A DNA stretch of 9,767 bases, taken from NCBI GenBank assembly GCA_013043995.1, contig JABEVL010000137.1, positions 1 to 9,767 of the forward strand. The letters are read 5' to 3'. The notes under the pieces are model-generated. The model was not told the DNA's origin. It worked only from the letters and a program-made list of their open reading frames with translations, and searched no databases. The position numbers and the translations under genes are program-made. Positions 7,724-9,767 of this stretch are shown here, in pieces (within the stretch, counting starts at the first letter, position 1; the number at the start of each line of letters is the position of its first letter). The DNA comes from Spirochaetales bacterium. GTDB taxonomy: Bacteria > Spirochaetota > Spirochaetia > JABEVK01.

Positions 7724-7800
7724 AACATAAGAGGAAGGAGCGTAAAAAAGGGGTAAAAGTCGACGCGCCGCCTGTAAGAAAGGTGTAAAAATCGCCTGTA
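7724..7800 (-). promoter_or_regulatory. kdp promoter region with two KdpE-like direct-repeat boxes
   Basis: On the minus strand, box 1 (7791-7772) is TTTTTACACCTTTCTTACAG and box 2 (7760-7741) is ACTTTTACCCCTTTTTTACG. Each has two TTTTAC/CTTAC half-sites 11 bp apart, and the boxes are 32 bp apart, about three helical turns. From memory, the E. coli KdpE site upstream of kdpFABC is a similar T-rich pair (TTTATAC...TTTTTACA). A possible -10 is TATGTT (7729-7724), leaving box 2 over the -35 position, where no good sigma-70 hexamer is seen; this suits an activated promoter. A shorter direct repeat, TACAGGCG, occurs at 7800-7793 and 7776-7769. The repeats are seen; KdpE binding is inferred. Confidence 0.6.
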
Positions 7801-7827
7801 GTCATCACTGGGACATTAGATTAGAAT
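7799..7827 (+). promoter_or_regulatory. Possible sigma-70 promoter for the dehydrogenase-fusion operon
   Basis: TAGTCA (7799-7804, 4 of 6 matches to the -35 consensus), a 17-bp spacer, and TAGAAT (7822-7827, 5 of 6 matches to the -10). It would give a leader of about 35-40 bases before the TTG start at 7872. The -35 touches the edge of the KdpE-like boxes, so binding there could affect both directions. It is a consensus match only. Confidence 0.4.
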
Positions 7828-7871
7828 AACTCTCAAGTGATGGTGCGCGTGCGCCTCAAAGGGGGCCGATT

Positions 7872-9332
7872 TTGTCTGCCGAGTTGATCAACTTTCTTAA
7901 AAAAGAACCGCTCTTTTCGTCGTTGAACGATGAAGCTCTGCAGCTGGTGGTGGACCAGATGAGGCCCGTTCACTTGGCTGAGGGCGAGCTTTTGTGCCGC
8001 GAGGGGGAACCCGGCGACAGGATGTACCTGGTCGCCTCGGGTGAGATTCGGGTTTTGAAACGCGGTGGCGACAGGGTCGACGTCGAAATTGCGGTTCTGA
8101 AATCCGGCGAGCTTGCCGGGATGATGAGCCTGTTGCGCAGGGACCCCAGATCGGCGACGATGATCGCCTCGGGGGCGGTGGAACTCTGGGAAATCACCAG
8201 CGACACGTTCCACAAGCTCCTGGCTGAACACGCAGGTTTTGCTCAGCATCTCATCGCCGAATTGTCCAAGTATCTCAGGGTTCAAGCCGCCCGCGTGGCC
8301 GACCTTCAATCCAGCACCCGTGACCCCCGCCTGCACCTGGCCGTGTTTGATTCCAAACCGTACATGGAAGAAATTCTGCGCAAGCAAAACGCAGATCGCT
8401 TTGCACTGAAATTCTTTGAAGCCAAATTGACACCCGAAACCGTTTCTCTGGCCGCCGGAAACCAAGCCGTGTGCGTCTTTGTCAACGACAGGTTGAACGA
8501 GGACGTCATCGTGGGCCTTAAACAGTCGGGGGTTGAACTGATCGCCCTCAGGTGCGCGGGATTCAATAATGTCGATTTGGCGGCGTGCCGACGCTACGGC
8601 CTGTCGGTGGTTCGCGTGCCGGCCTATTCGCCCTACGCCGTCGCCGAACATTCCGTGGCCCTGATGTTGGCGTTGAACCGGCATACGCATCAAGCGTACA
8701 ACCGTATCCGCGACGGAAATTTTTCCTTGAACAACCTTGTCGGCTTCGATATGTTCGGTAAAACCGTCGGCGTGATCGGAGCCGGAAAAATCGGCCGCTG
8801 CGCCGTCGATATCCTTTTGGGTTTCGGTTGCCGCGTGCTGATCTATAACCGATCTTCAGTCCCCGAACTTGCGGCAAAGGGCGCCGTCTTTGTTGACCTC
8901 GACACGCTGTACCGTGAAGCGGATATCATCAGCCTCTACGTTCCTTTAACGCCCGAAACGCGCCACCTGATCGGCCAGGAGTCGCTGCGCAAGATGAAAC
9001 GCGGGGTCATGCTGATCAACACGAGCCGCGGGGCTTTGGTCGACACGCAAGCTTTGATCAAAGGACTCGTCGAGGGTCATATCGGCTCGGCGGGGCTCGA
9101 CGTGTACGAAGAAGAAGGCCAGTACTTCTTTGAAGACTATTCTGCGTCCATCGTCACCGACGACGTGCTGGCAAGGCTGATGACGTTCAACAACGTCCTG
9201 ATCACCAGCCACATGGCGTTTTTGACGCGGGAAGCCCTGACCAATATCGCCGACACGACCTTGGACAACGTGCAGGAGTGGCTTGAAGGCAAGAGGGGCA
9301 AGGGACTGACCAACGGTGTGGAATTACCCTGA
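7872..9332 (+). CDS. Fusion: cyclic-nucleotide-binding-like domain + LdhA-type D-lactate dehydrogenase
   Basis: 486 residues. Residues about 5-135 form a cNMP-binding-type domain (EGELLCREGEPGDRMYLVASG at about 37-57; phosphate-cassette region 79-96 ending DPRSAT), followed by a short helical linker. From about 153 to the end it closely follows E. coli LdhA (329 aa), which reduces pyruvate to D-lactate with NADH: FVNDRLNE, IALRCAGFNNVDL (224-236), VPAYSPYAVAEH (249-260), Rossmann GAGKIG (303-308), NTSRGALVD with catalytic Arg386, Glu413-415 in DVYEEE, and catalytic His447 in SHMAFLT. The enzyme half therefore appears complete. The TTG start follows AAAGGGGG at 6 bp; the next in-frame ATG would cut into the sensor domain. 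It is divergent from kdpF and first of an operon with the AlkD-like gene. Pyruvate/D-lactate specificity is probable, not shown. The regulatory ligand is unknown. Confidence 0.9.
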   Translation: MSAELINFLKKEPLFSSLNDEALQLVVDQMRPVHLAEGELLCREGEPGDRMYLVASGEIRVLKRGGDRVDVEIAVLKSGELAGMMSLLRRDPRSATMIASGAVELWEITSDTFHKLLAEHAGFAQHLIAELSKYLRVQAARVADLQSSTRDPRLHLAVFDSKPYMEEILRKQNADRFALKFFEAKLTPETVSLAAGNQAVCVFVNDRLNEDVIVGLKQSGVELIALRCAGFNNVDLAACRRYGLSVVRVPAYSPYAVAEHSVALMLALNRHTHQAYNRIRDGNFSLNNLVGFDMFGKTVGVIGAGKIGRCAVDILLGFGCRVLIYNRSSVPELAAKGAVFVDLDTLYREADIISLYVPLTPETRHLIGQESLRKMKRGVMLINTSRGALVDTQALIKGLVEGHIGSAGLDVYEEEGQYFFEDYSASIVTDDVLARLMTFNNVLITSHMAFLTREALTNIADTTLDNVQEWLEGKRGKGLTNGVELP

Positions 9333-9337
9333 GGAGG
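9331..9337 (+). promoter_or_regulatory. Ribosome binding site that decides the AlkD-like TTG start
   Basis: GAGGAGG begins inside the TGA stop codon of the dehydrogenase fusion and lies 6 bp before the TTG at 9344. It supports that start and coupled translation of the two genes. Confidence 0.7.
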
Positions 9338-9343
9338 CCGCCC

Positions 9344-9767
9344 TTGATCATCGAAGAACTTCAAAATCAGCTGAGGAACGCGGGCAACGCCGAAACCCAA
9401 CGTATCAGCCAAACCTTTTTCAAGGAAGAGATTCGCGGCCACGGCGTCAAAAAAGACCGCGTCCGCGCCCTGGCCAAGGCGAGTTTCGCCGCATCGCTGA
9501 AAACAGCCTCCGTGCAAGAGGTTTTTGAGCTTTGCGAAGAACTTTGGCAGTCAGGGATGATCGAAGAGGGCTTTGCCGCCTGCGAGTGGGCCTTCGCCCT
9601 GCGCCGGAAGATGGAACCGGAGGACTTCGACCGCCTGGAACACTGGGTCAAAACCTACGTTTCAAACTGGGCCGTCTGCGACGAGCTCTGTGTCCGGGTT
9701 GTGGGGTCTTTTTTAGAGAAATTTCCAGAGTTTGTGACGCGTCTTGAGCCGTGGGCAGCCTCTGCAA
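9344..9767 (+). CDS. AlkD-family DNA alkylation repair protein (3' end cut by window edge)
   Basis: 141 residues of an all-helical HEAT-repeat protein of the AlkC/AlkD DNA glycosylase family, whose members remove N3- and N7-alkylated purines. Visible features: an N-terminal helix with ELQNQLRNAGN, the FFKEEIRGHGVKKDRVRALAK segment (25-45; family members have a similar K.YGV....LR pattern), and WAVCDELC (109-116). In this numbering Trp109 and Asp113 fall at the same positions as the catalytic-pocket Trp and Asp of Bacillus cereus AlkD, as I recall them. The family is usually about 230-240 residues, so roughly the last 40% is missing here. The TTG start at 9344 follows GAGGAGG, 11 bp after the dehydrogenase stop, so the two are probably cotranscribed. 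A metabolic link between them is not obvious. Confidence 0.85.
   Translation, partial: MIIEELQNQLRNAGNAETQRISQTFFKEEIRGHGVKKDRVRALAKASFAASLKTASVQEVFELCEELWQSGMIEEGFAACEWAFALRRKMEPEDFDRLEHWVKTYVSNWAVCDELCVRVVGSFLEKFPEFVTRLEPWAASA

Noticed and set aside
7602..7808. 69-codon N-terminal extension of KdpA from an upstream GTG
   Set aside because: The extension would cover the KdpE-like boxes and all of kdpF. The ATG at 7601 matches the family's normal N-terminus and has the ATGA overlap with kdpF.
7841..7854. GC-rich hairpin (GGTGC-GCGT-GCGCC) in the leader of the dehydrogenase fusion, considered as a terminator or riboswitch
   Set aside because: The stem is only five pairs with one G-T pair and no following T-run. 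It is too small to call.
7833..8693. 286-residue open frame on the minus strand
   Set aside because: Antisense to the cNMP-domain/dehydrogenase fusion, with no recognisable domain and no convincing ribosome binding site. The plus-strand gene is clearly real.
1..9767. CRISPR arrays, insertion sequences, tRNA or rRNA genes
   Set aside because: No regularly spaced repeats, transposase-like frames, terminal repeats or RNA-gene sequences were recognised on either strand; nearly all of the window is accounted for by coding sequence.

Overview
The window holds a nearly complete potassium-transport (kdp) operon on the minus strand, and the start of a second, divergent operon on the plus strand. The DNA is bacterial and moderately G+C-rich, with tightly packed genes and clear Shine-Dalgarno sequences. 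Four of the nine genes appear to start with TTG or GTG. Nothing in the window fixes the species; a Gram-negative or related bacterium is only a guess.

Minus strand, read right to left from about 7690 to 1: kdpF (29 aa, GTG start), kdpA, kdpB (TTG start) and kdpC encode the high-affinity K+-pumping ATPase KdpFABC. A two-gene cassette follows: an SRPBCC/AHSA1-like protein and an ArsR-type winged-helix repressor that overlap by 11 bp. Next comes kdpD, the sensor histidine kinase that normally controls kdp expression. kdpD runs off the left edge, lacking only about its last 100 residues; kdpE, if present, would lie beyond it. Spacings are -4, +10, +1, +51, -11 and +29 bp, so the whole series could be one transcript. 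The cassette also has its own likely promoter, covered by two matching inverted repeats that look like repressor operators.

The divergent intergenic region (7688-7871) carries two T-rich direct-repeat pairs resembling KdpE binding sites, a 14-bp perfect palindrome before kdpF, and a plausible promoter for the plus-strand genes.

Plus strand, 7872 to the right edge: an unusual 486-aa fusion of a cyclic-nucleotide-binding-like domain to a complete LdhA-type D-lactate dehydrogenase, then 11 bp later the start of an AlkD-family DNA alkylation repair gene cut by the right edge.

The kdp genes form one physiological unit: pump plus sensor for K+ limitation. The ArsR-SRPBCC cassette placed inside it, and the nucleotide-domain/lactate-dehydrogenase fusion sharing its promoter region, are the parts that ordinary kdp annotation does not explain.
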